From Bacteroidota bacterium (lineage in GTDB: Bacteria > Bacteroidota > Bacteroidia > B-17B0 > Aurantibacillaceae), in the NCBI GenBank assembly GCA_016708845.1, contig JADJFB010000019.1, positions 21,989 through 85,988 on the forward strand: a stretch of 64,000 bases of DNA. Direction: 5' to 3'. Below, in pieces: positions 47,135 through 56,099 of this stretch. The notes beneath the pieces are model-generated. The model was not told the DNA's origin. It did not search any database and saw nothing but the letters and a program-made list of their open reading frames with translations. The translations under genes and the position numbers were made by a program. Each line of letters starts with the position of its first letter. Position 1 is the stretch's first letter.

Positions 47135-47698
47135 TTAAAGATTTAATAAAAAAGGTAAGATTAACCACGTCATAATAAAGCCACCAATCATAAAACAACA
47201 TGTTGCAATTAAAGATGGTAACTGTAAATTGACAAACCCATGATGGCATGGCCGCTTGTGCAACCTGCCGGCATAACGTGTTCCAAAGCCAACCATAAAA
47301 CCACCAATAACCATAAATATAAAACCACGCAAGGTCAATAAACTGCTCCAACTAAAAATATCGGTTGGTAATAAATGTTCGAAATCTTTTACATTATTAG
47401 CAGATAACGCTTCCTTTGTACTTTCGGCAATAACAATAGGATTTGGATTGGTTAAAACAAAAGAGGCTATCATACCACCAATAGCAACGCCTCCTACAAA
47501 AAATAAATTCCACGATTCTTTTCTCCAATCGTATTGAAAAAATTTAATATTTGCCGGTATGCAAGCTGCACAAATATGACGTAAGGAAGATGAAATCCCA
47601 AAGGATTTGTTTCCAATTAATAATAGCGCAGGAACAGTTAATCCAATAAGGACACCTGCAACGTACCATGGCCAAGGTTGTTTTAATAATTCTAACAT
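47135..47698 (-). CDS. YeeE/YedE family sulfur transporter, internal double frameshift
   Basis: A 187-residue membrane protein with about five helices. The frame is open throughout but passes through the wrong frame near 47245-47275. An extra A and a missing T there compensate each other. Corrected, the stretch reads GTRYAGGCTSGHAIMGF, the conserved Cys motif of YeeE/YedE proteins, in place of RLHKRPCHHG. Members import thiosulfate or related sulfur species. With the half-size gene downstream it makes the usual two-gene set. Confidence 0.78.
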   Translation of the reverse strand: MLELLKQPWPWYVAGVLIGLTVPALLLIGNKSFGISSSLRHICAACIPANIKFFQYDWRKESWNLFFVGGVAIGGMIASFVLTNPNPIVIAESTKEALSANNVKDFEHLLPTDIFSWSSLLTLRGFIFMVIGGFMVGFGTRYAGRLHKRPCHHGFVNLQLPSLIATCCFMIGGFIMTWLILPFLLNL

Positions 47699-47720
47699 AG
47701 GTTTTTGGTTTAGAATTTAG

Positions 47721-47785
47721 TCCCGCAGATTTTTGGCTACATTAGCGCAGAATTAATCTGCGAAAATCTGTGAGATCCGCGGGAG
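47721..47785. repeat. Imperfect inverted repeat (CCCGCAGATTTT type)
   Basis: TCCCGCAGATTTTT at 47721-47734 pairs imperfectly with the GATCCGCGGGA region ending at 47784; the middle repeats the motif AATCTGCG. It fills the spacer between the YeeE gene and dapA. It looks like a dispersed intergenic repeat rather than a terminator, since no clean T run follows. Confidence 0.5.
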
Positions 47786-47790
47786 ATTTT

Positions 47791-48665
47791 TTAATAAGCA
47801 ATTTTCTTCAATTTCGCTTTCACTGTATCGTTTGGTTCAACTGAAGGTAAACGAACCGTTGTACTGGTAATTTTCTTTTTTGCTAATACTACTTTTACAC
47901 CACCTGGATTTCCATCAGCAAATAATTGCTCAGTGATTTCCATTAATTTGTAATGTAATTTTTGCGCATTCTTTAAATCATGTACTAAGGCAAAACGCAC
48001 CATATCACTAAAATCTTTTGGATACGCATTTGCAACCACTGATATAACTCCATCAGCACCACTTGCAATTAACGGTAAGGTTAAGTTATCATCACCACTA
48101 ATAATTAAGAAATTATCAGGACGGTATTTAATAATTTTCATGCATTGCTCAATATTTCCACTAGCTTCTTTAATCGCAATGATATTTTTAAATTCATTTG
48201 CTAAACGTAAAGTTGTTTCAGCAGTGATATTTGAAGCGGTGCGTCCTGGTACATTATACAATATAATTGGCAAAGGACTTGCTTTTGCAATAGCTTTATA
48301 ATGCTGGTAAATACCTTCTTGCGAAGGCTTGTTATAGTATGGAGATACAGAAAGAATGGCGTCAAAACCAGATAAATCATCTTTCTTTAATTGCTCAACT
48401 AATTCGGCTGTATTGTTACCGCCAACACCTAACACTAATGGAACACGTTTTTAGTTGCCTTTATGATATGAGCAATCACTTGCTTTTTTCATCTTTTGAT
48501 AAAGTAGCGGTTTCGCCTGTAGTTCCTAAAACTACAATATACTCTACTCTACCCTTGATGATATGTTCTACTAATTTTGTTAATGCAGGAAAATCTACTT
48601 CTCCTTTGTTGTAAATGGTGTTACAATTGCACACCTGTTCCTGTAAAATTTGTTGCTTGAGCCAT
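47791..48665 (-). CDS. dapA: 4-hydroxy-tetrahydrodipicolinate synthase, frameshifted near the N-terminus
   Basis: Condenses pyruvate and aspartate semialdehyde in lysine and peptidoglycan precursor synthesis. The intact part (48435-47791) has SPYYNKPSQEG, the Tyr of ILYNVPGRT, the Schiff-base Lys in IAIKEASGN, and DGVISVVANAYP. The first 75 or so codons from ATG 48665 (starting MAQATNFTGTG) need several single-base corrections. With them the gene has the normal length of about 290 residues. An essential pathway gene, so sequence error is the likely cause. Confidence 0.88.
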
Positions 48666-48668
48666 TAT

Positions 48669-49178
48669 TTAGTTGTTTTAATCATGTGTAAATATACAAT
48701 TACTTGTTCTAAAAATTTTGATGGATTATTTGTTTGATCACCATCAATGCTAATATCAAAATAGAGTTTTGAAAATGACTGATTTTACATTTAGCTGTTA
48801 CTAATTTACTAATGGCTAATGTCTTTATTTGTTCAGCATCTCCTAAATTAATCAAAGCATCAATTGGCTTTAGACTCAATGTTTGAATAGCTTGATCTGT
48901 GGGTAATCCAAAAAATTAAATTGTTTTTTATCTAATATCGTATGCTCAAAATTTGGTTTCGGTGTCTGTTCGGGCTTACCATCAAAAATAACTGCCACAT
49001 GAACTTGGATATTATCTTTTTTGCAAGCATTAATAAAATCAACCACATTACTCAATTGGTTATCATACGCAATAATTAATACATTGGATAATTGACTCCA
49101 ATTTAAAAACTGCTTATTGCCTTTAGCGCTTTCTTTTGAAGAAAGTAAATAGTTTGCTATGTTGTTTAGTAAGGACAT
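48669..49178 (-). CDS. Hypothetical protein preceding dapA (possibly DUF6913), frameshifted
   Basis: About 168 residues after correcting two or more indels. It begins MSLLNNIANYLLSS and has LIIAYDNQLSNVVDFINACKK, VHVAVIFDGKPEQ and, after the first indel near 48905-48915, LPTDQAIQTLSLKPIDALINLGD, ending with FLEQVIVYLHMIKTTK. It is cytoplasmic with a Rossmann-like pattern. The stop lies 3 bases from the dapA start, so they are co-transcribed. I recall a small Bacteroidota family in this position, but the name is uncertain. Confidence 0.5.
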
Positions 49179-49196
49179 TTTTTTGTCAGAGTTCAT

Positions 49197-49255
49197 TGTC
49201 ACCCTGAACGGAGTCGAAGGGTTTATGAGTGGCTTCGACTCCGCTCAGCCTGACA
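49197..49255. repeat. REP-like palindromic repeat
   Basis: Arms 49197-49219 and 49233-49255 pair at 20 of 23 positions around CTGAACGGAGTCGAAG and CTTCGACTCCGCTCAG, with a 13-base loop. It is the same family as at 9396-9443 and lies between mazG and the pre-dapA gene. Confidence 0.75.
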
Positions 49256-49265
49256 AGGCATTTAT

Positions 49266-50064
49266 TTAATGTTCCATTTTCTTAGCCTCGTTCCAAAACA
49301 CATCCATTTCAGCTAAAGAGCAATCTGCTAATGCTTTGCCTTGTGCCAAAATTTTTGTTCCATGTAATTAAAACGAGACATAAATTTTTTATTTGTTTTT
49401 CTAAAGCGTCTTCCGAATTGATATTTAAAAATCTTGCGTAATTAATCAATGCAAATAATACATCTCCTAATTCTGATTCTAATTTATAATGAATTTTACT
49501 TTTCGATTCTTCATCTTTAGCTGAATTCATGGAAGCCACTTCTACTTGCAACTCACCTAATTCTTCCTGCACCTTTTCCCATACTTGATTTGGATCTTCC
49601 CAATCAAAACCAATGGCTCTGGCTTTATCTTGTATACGCAATGCTTTTAATAAAGAAGGCATACTATTTGGTACACCTGATAAAGCTCCTTATTTCCTTC
49701 TTTTTGTTTGAGTTTTTCCCAGTTAGTGGTTACTTTTCTGCATTAGCAACTTTCACGTCTCCATAAATATGTGGGTGACGAAAAATCATTTTATCACATA
49801 AGGAATTAATCACATCTGTGATAATAAAATCATTGTTTCGCTTCCTATTTTAGAATAGAAAACTAAATGCAATAAAATATCTCCAATCTCTTTTTTGATT
49901 TCGCTTTTATCACCTTTTAAAATGGCATCACTTAATTCGTAAGTTTCCTCAATGGTTAAATGACGTAAGGTTTCCATGGTTTGTTTTTGATCCCAAGGGC
50001 ATTTTGCTCTTAAGTCATCCATGATGTTCAATAAGCGTTCAAAGGCAACTAGTCTTTCGTCCAT
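49266..50064 (-). CDS. mazG: Nucleoside triphosphate pyrophosphohydrolase MazG, frameshifted
   Basis: Hydrolyses NTPs to NMP and pyrophosphate. Two MazG domains are readable: the first has CPWDQKQTMETLRHLTIEE and EIGDILLHLVFYSKIG, the second FDWEDPNQVWEKVQEELGEL and ESELGDVLFALINYARF. At least three indels (near 49360, 49690 and 49825) break the frame. Corrected, it ends FWNEAKKMEH with stop at 49266, about 265 residues. It starts 1 base after kmo ends. Confidence 0.85.
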
Positions 50065-50065
50065 C

Positions 50066-51413
50066 TTATAATGAGTTTAAAATTGCGTTCTCCACCTCTG
50101 CACTATCCCACTTCGCTTCAATATCAGGCATTGCCATAATTTTATCCATGATAGCTTGCTGTTTGTTTCCATTCACTAAAGCTTCGCTGTATCTAATATG
50201 TGGACTATACGTTACCATACTGTATAACGGAATCCATTTTTCAGGATGCTTTGCACTAAAGTGTGCTTCAATTCTCTTTTGTAATAAAAAAGTTTTATCA
50301 GCTGTTTTATCGCGCATTTCTATAAAGTTTGCAATTGCTAATCTGCAATCGCATCGCCATCAGGCTTGCGTAATGTTTCGTATTCTTTTAAGCAAGCGCC
50401 GTTTAAGTCGCCATGCTTATCCATTAATTCATTTAAAACAACACAGTCTTCGAAACCACAATTCATCCCTTGTCCGTAAAAAGGAACAATCGCATGAGCC
50501 GCATCACCAATTAAAGCAATTTTTTCGTCCCACACCCAAGGCTTGCACTTAACCGTTACTAAACTTGATGTTGGATTAGTCATCCAATCCTCAATTAAAG
50601 TAGGCATCAAAGGAACTGCATCAGGAAACTCTTGTTTGAAGAATGCCATCACTTCCTCTTTTTGTTTTGATGGTATCAAAGGATACTTTTCCTTCCATTT
50701 GAAAAACAAGGTACAAGTAAAACTACCATCCATATTTGGTAATGCAATCATCATAAAGCTTCCACGAGGCCAAATATGAAGACAATTTTTTCAATTAAAT
50801 GTTCTCCATTTGGTCCAGCAGGAATCACTAATTCTTTATAACCGGCATCAATATAAAATTGCTGGTAATCAAAACGATCCGATTGAAATTGCATTTGGGT
50901 ACGCACAGCACTAAACGCGCCATCAGAACCTAATACGATATCACTTTTTACATCTGTTGTTTTATTTGTTGACGTATTAAAAAACGATAATTCATTTGTT
51001 TTTCTATCTAACTTATCGCAACGCTCTTCAAAATGTAAAGTTACATTTGGTTGTTGTTCTGCTAAATCCATCAAACGCATATTGATACCGCCACGTGATA
51101 CTGAATAAATAGCTTGATTATCTTTACCGTAGGCTTGATAAGTTAATTGAACCATCTTTCATATGAATGGCGCGACCATACATAGGAATCGCTATCTTTT
51201 AATTTCATCTGCAATGCCCACACCTTCTAATCCTCTCCAACCTCTATCGCTTAAGGCTAAGTTAATAGAACGACCAGCAATCATATTTGCTTTACGCATG
51301 TCACCACGACGCTCATACACATCAACTTTATAGCCACGTTTTGCTAAATAAATTGAAACTAAAGAACCAACTAATCCGGCACCGACAACTGTTATATTTT
51401 TTTGAGTACTCAT
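50066..51413 (-). CDS. kmo: Kynurenine 3-monooxygenase, frameshifted
   Basis: A FAD-dependent hydroxylase that makes 3-hydroxykynurenine in tryptophan breakdown. The start has the dinucleotide motif VVGAGLVGSLVSIYLAKRG with YERRGDMRK, then GRSINLALSDRGWRGL, YSVSRGGINMRLMDLA, VLGSDGAFSAVR and LIGDAAHAIVPFYGQGMNCGFEDC. Three or more indels (near 50330, 50752 and 51170) split it into four pieces. Corrected length is about 448 residues, normal for the family. No kynureninase or other kynurenine-pathway gene is visible in the window. Confidence 0.87.
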
Positions 51414-51520
51414 AATATATTCGAAATTTTTAAAGCACTAATTTATCCTTTTCTTTGGTAAACAAGCTTTAATTTTTCTATACTTTTCAACGGTTTTCCC
51501 ACTTATTGTATAAATAATTA

Positions 51521-51618
51521 GGGCGCGTTCCTGCAAAGGAGAAAGCAGGAACCGGGCTGTCGCTTCAATCTTTTGCAAGAGACAGGCAAAAGGATTTTCG
51601 CTTGCATCCCTCGCGCAG
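51521..51618 (-). repeat. Two-hairpin intergenic element, copy B
   Basis: The minus strand begins GCGCGAGGGATGCAAGCG. It has hairpin 1 (AAT-C-CTTTTGC / GCAAAAG-ATT with a bulged C), then AAGCGACAGCCCG, hairpin 2 (GTTCCTGC / GCAGGAAC) and the end CGCGCCC. It pairs with copy C in inverted orientation, 5' ends facing inward. No gene is seen in 51414-51775. Confidence 0.75.
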
Positions 51619-51657
51619 TTATAGTTCCAATTTGGAGAGAGTTTCAAATTTAAAAAA

Positions 51658-51755
51658 CCGCGTGAGTGATTGAAGCAGAAATCCTTTTATGAAACGGTGA
51701 AATAAAAGATTGAAACGAAAAGCACGCCGGCGCTTGTTCTTGCGCCGGCACGCCC
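51658..51755 (+). repeat. Two-hairpin intergenic element, copy C
   Basis: Begins CCGCGTGAGTGATTGAAGC. Hairpin 1 is AAT-C-CTTTTAT / ATAAAAG-ATT and hairpin 2 is GCCGGCGC / GCGCCGGC, ending CGCCC. The stems differ in sequence from copy B but remain paired. It ends 21 bases before the stop of the next minus-strand gene. Confidence 0.75.
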
Positions 51756-51775
51756 AACAACCCAAAATAAAAAAT

Positions 51776-52380
51776 CTACTTCTTGTACTTATCGTGTATC
51801 ATTTGTTTATCAAGCAATTTCTCAATTGCTTGTTCAATGCGTTTTGTTCTAGTTTCTTCTTTTAGCAGACTCAATCCACTGAACATATTCCTTGCGGTGC
51901 GAAAAGCTAAGGAGTCGAAATACGCTAAGACTTTTGCTTTTTTAAATGCCTTAACAACATCATCAGGAGTTATTATGGTTTTGTCTTTAGTTTCAATTAT
52001 TTTCAATCCTTTTCTATTATTATCGATAGCTTCAAATAAATATTCTAAAATTACTTTATCGTCAATTTGCTTAACATCTGTAAACTTAATATGGCGATTA
52101 TGCACGTTTACTGGGTTTTCTAGCAAAATCTTTTTCTTGTCTTTAAGCAAAGAACCTTGAAAAACACAAAACTCACATGCTTTTTAAAACCCCAGTAACC
52201 GCAAACCATTCCGTTTAAGTAATAGTTTGGTCCCCATTTCCAGTCTTCAATTAATTCAGGGTCAGCGCTTAAAATAATCTTCCTTAAGCGCTTGCATATC
52301 ACTTGAGCAAAAGGTTCTAATTCTGAAATACCTTTGTCAATTAAAGCTGCTGCATCTGGATTATGTTTCACTTTTGCCAT
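51776..52380 (-). CDS. DUF1801 / YdeI-OmpD-associated family protein, frameshifted
   Basis: Reconstructs to about 200 residues. The N-terminal DUF1801 domain has CKRLRKIILSADPELIEDWKW and YLNGMVCGYWGFKKHVSFVFF. The C-terminal OmdA-like domain ends EETRTKRIEQAIEKLL. One indel near 52150 joins the two open pieces, and a compensating pair near 51855-51910 changes RTARNMFSGLSLL back to SHRKEYVQWIESA, as expected. Function unknown; some members have been linked to bacteriocin or acid tolerance. Confidence 0.72.
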
Positions 52381-52400
52381 AATAAATGTAAATTTGAAAT

Positions 52401-53726
52401 GTGCTTAAACGATTTGAAGTAAATATCAATAAAAATACGCTTTTAAACAAAACGGATAAACTATTGCTAGCTTTTAGTGGCGGTGTAGATTCAGTAGTGC
52501 TAGCAGATTTATTGCATAAAGCAGGCTATAACATTGAATTAGCGCATTGCAATTTTCAGTTAAGAGGTCAGGAAGCAAAAGATGATACGGCATTTTGCGA
52601 GAACTTTGCCAAGTCTATTAACACGAAATTTCATGTGATTTACTTTGACACAAAGGCCTATGCTGCAGAACATAAATTATCTATTCAAATGACCGCTCGC
52701 GAATTGCGATACAATTGGTTCAAATCATTAAAAGCCGAGCATAGTTTTGATTTTATTTTAACAGCCCATCATGCTAATGATAATGTGGAAACGGTGTTTG
52801 TTAATTTAATAAGAGGCACAGGCATTAAAGGTTTACAGTGGGATTCAGAAAAACAAAATGATATTGTCAGACCACTCTTATTTGCTACTAAAGATGAGAT
52901 TAAAGATTACGCAATAAAAAACAAATTAGTATTCAGAGAAGATAGTAGTAACCAAGAAATAAAATACAAACGTAATTTTATTCGTCATCAAATTATTCCT
53001 GAATTAAAAAAACTGAATCCAGCTTTAGAAGAAACCTTTACAACATCTATTCAATTCTTTAAACAATCAGCAGATATTGTTGCTGAATTTGCTCAATTAA
53101 AATTTAAAAGCATTTGTAAAGAAGAAAATAGTCAACTCTTTATTGATATAAATTTATTGTTGCAAGAAGCGCAAAAAGAAACGTTATTGTTTGAATGGTT
53201 GTATCGTAAAAACTTTAAAACAAGCCAAATACAGCAATTAACAGAAGTTTTAATGACTGATAAACAAGTTGGTAAACAATTCTCTTCTTCCACACATCAA
53301 TTGGTAGTTGACAGAAAGTATGTAATTGTTCAGTCTTTAGAAAAAGAATCATCTGAAAAAGTATTCGTCATTAAATCCATTTCTGATACGGCTCATTTAC
53401 CAATTAAATTAAATTTTGAAGAAACTTCTCATAGAGAATTTTCTAAAGTTAAAAATGAAATTACGATTGCCTTCTCAGATAATTTATTCCCATTAACGCT
53501 CCGAAAGTGGAAACAAGGCGACAAGTTTAAACCCTTGGGATTAAATGGTTTTAAGAAGCTGAGCGATTTTTTTAAAGATCAAAAACTATCTTTATTTGAA
53601 AAGGAAGCTACTTGGATTTTGGAAAGTAAAGAGCATATTGTTTGGGTTGTTGGCTACCGCATGGATGATAGATGTAAGTTAACTGATGAAACTGAAAAAG
53701 TAATTAAAATAAAAATTAGTATTTAA
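52401..53726 (+). CDS. tilS: tRNA(Ile)-lysidine synthase
   Basis: Modifies the wobble C of the CAT-anticodon isoleucine tRNA to lysidine so it reads AUA. At 441 residues it is full length. The PP-loop SGGVDS is at 26-31, and HHANDNVETVFVNLIRGTG and RNFIRHQIIPEL are family motifs; the C-terminal domain has LRKWKQGDKFKPLG. The start codon is GTG. It is intact despite surrounding damaged genes and divergent from the DUF1801 gene. Confidence 0.93.
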   Translation: MLKRFEVNINKNTLLNKTDKLLLAFSGGVDSVVLADLLHKAGYNIELAHCNFQLRGQEAKDDTAFCENFAKSINTKFHVIYFDTKAYAAEHKLSIQMTARELRYNWFKSLKAEHSFDFILTAHHANDNVETVFVNLIRGTGIKGLQWDSEKQNDIVRPLLFATKDEIKDYAIKNKLVFREDSSNQEIKYKRNFIRHQIIPELKKLNPALEETFTTSIQFFKQSADIVAEFAQLKFKSICKEENSQLFIDINLLLQEAQKETLLFEWLYRKNFKTSQIQQLTEVLMTDKQVGKQFSSSTHQLVVDRKYVIVQSLEKESSEKVFVIKSISDTAHLPIKLNFEETSHREFSKVKNEITIAFSDNLFPLTLRKWKQGDKFKPLGLNGFKKLSDFFKDQKLSLFEKEATWILESKEHIVWVVGYRMDDRCKLTDETEKVIKIKISI

Positions 53727-53734
53727 ATTTTTCA

Positions 53735-53826
53735 GGGCGTTACCCTCCTAACGTCGGGTCAGGCTTTTCGTTACAATCTTTTTATTCGTGCCTCATAAAA
53801 AGGATTTCCACTTCAATCCTTAACGC
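53735..53826 (-). repeat. Two-hairpin intergenic element, copy D
   Basis: The minus strand begins ACGCGTTAAGGATTGAAG. Hairpin 1 is AAT-C-CTTTTTAT / ATAAAAAG-ATT, hairpin 2 the shorter CGTTA / TAACG, ending CGCCC. It lies 8 bases after the tilS stop and is paired in inverted orientation with copy E. Confidence 0.72.
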
Positions 53827-53872
53827 GTGAATTAAATGCCATCATAAATTCCAAATTGATAGATTGAATCTA

Positions 53873-53958
53873 TGCGTGAGGGATGCAAACGGAAATCCTT
53901 TTTTGCTTCGCAAAAAAGATTGAAGCGGCAGCCCGGTTTGGCTCCCGCCAAACACGCC
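53873..53958 (+). repeat. Two-hairpin intergenic element, copy E
   Basis: Begins GCGTGAGGGATGCAAACGG. Hairpin 1 is AAT-C-CTTTTTTGC / GCAAAAAAG-ATT with loop TTC; then GAAGCGGCAGCCCG; hairpin 2 is GTTTGGC / GCCAAAC, ending CGCC. It ends 21 bases before the stop of the convergent cytochrome c peroxidase gene. Confidence 0.75.
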
Positions 53959-53979
53959 AAAAAAATAATTAGCAAAAGT

Positions 53980-54946
53980 CTACTTCTTTATAAAACGAGC
54001 ATCTGTCAGCGAATTTAAAAAAGCTTCTAAATCTTTCTTTTCTTGCTCAGTTAAACCCAAAGGCTTGGCTAATAACGTATCTCTGTTTACTGAGTTACTA
54101 ATAAACTTATCTGGTTCATTATAATAATCTATCACTTCTCTTAACGTTTTGTGCATACCATTGTGCATGTAAGGTGCTGTCATGGCAATATTTCTTAAAC
54201 CAGGGGGTTTGAATCTGCCAATATCTTCTGGATTGCGAGTTACTTCAAAACGGCCGCTATCATTTAAATCTTTACCATTGAATAAACCAATATTTCTAAA
54301 AAAATCGTTAGTAAAATCTGGTCCAAAATGGCAATCAAAACATTTGCCTTTTACATTAAAAATTTGTTGTCCACGCTTTGCTGAAGCCGAAAATTGCGTA
54401 GTATCTTTTCCACTAGTGTAATTATCAAAAGGAGTATCACTTGTTTCTAAAGTTCTTTCAAAAGCCGCAATGGCATCTGTCACCGATTTTTTATCCGCTG
54501 GATGTCCGAAAATTTTAATAAAGAATTTTCTATACTGAGAGTGTTTATTTAATTTTTCAACAGCAAATGATAAAGGCATATCCATTTCCACAGGGTTTTC
54601 AATTGGTCCTGCCGCTTGCTCTTCTAAAGTCTCCATTCTTCCATCCCAAAACTGAAAGTTACGAGCCGACTGGTTCATTGCACTTGGCGTATTTCTATCA
54701 CCTTTAAACTATCCACACCAAAACTAACTGGTGTATTATCTGCAAAAGCAAATTCTGGTTTATGGCAAGAGGCGCAACTCACCTGATCACCTCTTGATAA
54801 AATAGAATCGTGAAATAACAATTCTCCTAAGTCTTCAATTGTAGAAGGTTCTTTAAAACTTTTTCGTTATTAGGCAATTCACTTCCACATGAAGAGAATA
54901 TAAATGCAAAAAATAAGGCAATAATGCTAAATCGTAATAAAATCAT
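53980..54946 (-). CDS. Di-haem cytochrome c peroxidase (MauG/CcpA family), frameshifted near the N-terminus
   Basis: A periplasmic lipoprotein (signal with FSSC from ATG 54946) of about 315 residues. Two haem sites are visible: CASCHKPEFAFAD in the upstream piece and CFDCHFGPDFTND in the intact piece (54678-53980), with MHNGMHKTLREVIDYYNEPD supplying a probable axial Met. Two or more indels (near 54700 and 54865) split the N-terminus. Members reduce hydrogen peroxide or oxidise protein tryptophans. The gene converges with tilS across the repeat pair. Confidence 0.83.
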
Positions 54947-55094
54947 GATGCAAATATAAAAGATTATAATAACTGAAATAGTTCTTATTCTCTGATATTC
55001 CTCATATTACCTAAATCAATTGAGTTTAAAATAAACCGATAAATTGACTAATAAACCATTGGTGTATTAAATACCTATAAAACCATAAAAATGA

Positions 55095-55102
55095 TAAATT
55101 TG
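55095..55102 (+). promoter_or_regulatory. Promoter -7 box of the CPBP protease gene (TAAATTTG)
   Basis: TAAATTTG matches TAnnTTTG and lies 6 bases before ATG 55109. It overlaps the in-frame ATG at 55091, which therefore cannot be the real start if this promoter is used. Confidence 0.45.
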
Positions 55103-55108
55103 TATAGT

Positions 55109-56089
55109 ATGGAACTTCAAGAAAATAGCATTAATAAACCCGAAAATCCTTTCCCGTTTAACAACCTTTTTTTAATTAAAGGTTTAGTAACTGGTAAAAA
55201 TGAATTTTGGCATTATTTATTGGGAATAGTAGCTGCATTTTTTGGCTATTTATTTTTTCAATTAATTATGATGGTTCCATTAGTAACTATGGCAATGAAT
55301 CATGGCTTTAGCATGACTGATATTTCAGAGAATCCCAACATTTTATTTAACCCCGAAAAAATAGGCATTAACAAATCATTGCTCTTAGCCTTAATGATGG
55401 GAATGTTTGTGTTTACACTATTATTCTTATGGCTGGCTTTAAAGTTCGTTCAAAAAAAGCCCCTATCATCTATCATTACAGGATTTGAAAAAATCAGATG
55501 GAAACGTTACTTTTTTTCATTTGGTATTTGGGCTGTTTTAATTTTACTTCTTACACTAGTATCTTATCTTACTTCCCCCGAAGAAATAGAACTACGCTTT
55601 GATGCTGGCAATTTTGCTATTTTATTAGTTGTGGCTATTATTTTTATTCCCATTCAAACAGCTACGGAAGAGCTAATTTTTAGAGGGTATTTAATGCAGG
55701 GTTTTGGCTTAGCTTTTAAAAATGGTATTGCACCACTAATCATTACATCTGTTTTATTTGGATTAATGCATGCCTCCAACCCTGAAGCTAAGGCACATGG
55801 TTTATTAATTATGATGCCTTACTACATATTTTTTGGTGCCTTTTTAGGAGTTTTAACCTTATTGGATGAAGGAGCTGAACTAGCTATGGGAATACACTGT
55901 GCAAATAACTTAATGTCGAGTTTATTAGTTTGCTCAAAAAATTCAGTGTTACAAACCGATGCCATTTTTTATACATCAACCGAAAATCCGGGAGGAGAAT
56001 TTATTACGTGGATAGTGATGGCCTCTATTTGTTTTTTCATTTTATTCAAAAAATACAAACTCTCCAATTGGAAATTATTAATTCGATAA
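55109..56089 (+). CDS. CPBP family intramembrane metalloprotease
   Basis: About 326 residues with seven or eight membrane helices. The CPBP (CAAX protease and bacteriocin-processing) motifs are in order: TATEELIFRGYL (Glu-Glu and Arg), LFGLMHASNPEA (His) and GIHCANNLMSSL (His, Asn). These form the glutamate/histidine active site. The substrate is unknown; such proteins are sometimes bacteriocin immunity factors, but no bacteriocin gene is seen. Frame intact. Confidence 0.87.
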   Translation: MELQENSINKPENPFPFNNLFLIKGLVTGKNEFWHYLLGIVAAFFGYLFFQLIMMVPLVTMAMNHGFSMTDISENPNILFNPEKIGINKSLLLALMMGMFVFTLLFLWLALKFVQKKPLSSIITGFEKIRWKRYFFSFGIWAVLILLLTLVSYLTSPEEIELRFDAGNFAILLVVAIIFIPIQTATEELIFRGYLMQGFGLAFKNGIAPLIITSVLFGLMHASNPEAKAHGLLIMMPYYIFFGAFLGVLTLLDEGAELAMGIHCANNLMSSLLVCSKNSVLQTDAIFYTSTENPGGEFITWIVMASICFFILFKKYKLSNWKLLIR

Positions 56090-56099
56090 TCAACATTAT

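Noticed and set aside
51521..53958. CRISPR array
   Set aside because: Repeats are long, few, in inverted pairs and without unique spacers of uniform length; no cas genes are present.
55091..55108. Earlier ATG of the CPBP protease gene
   Set aside because: It overlaps the TAAATTTG promoter box and adds six unconserved residues.
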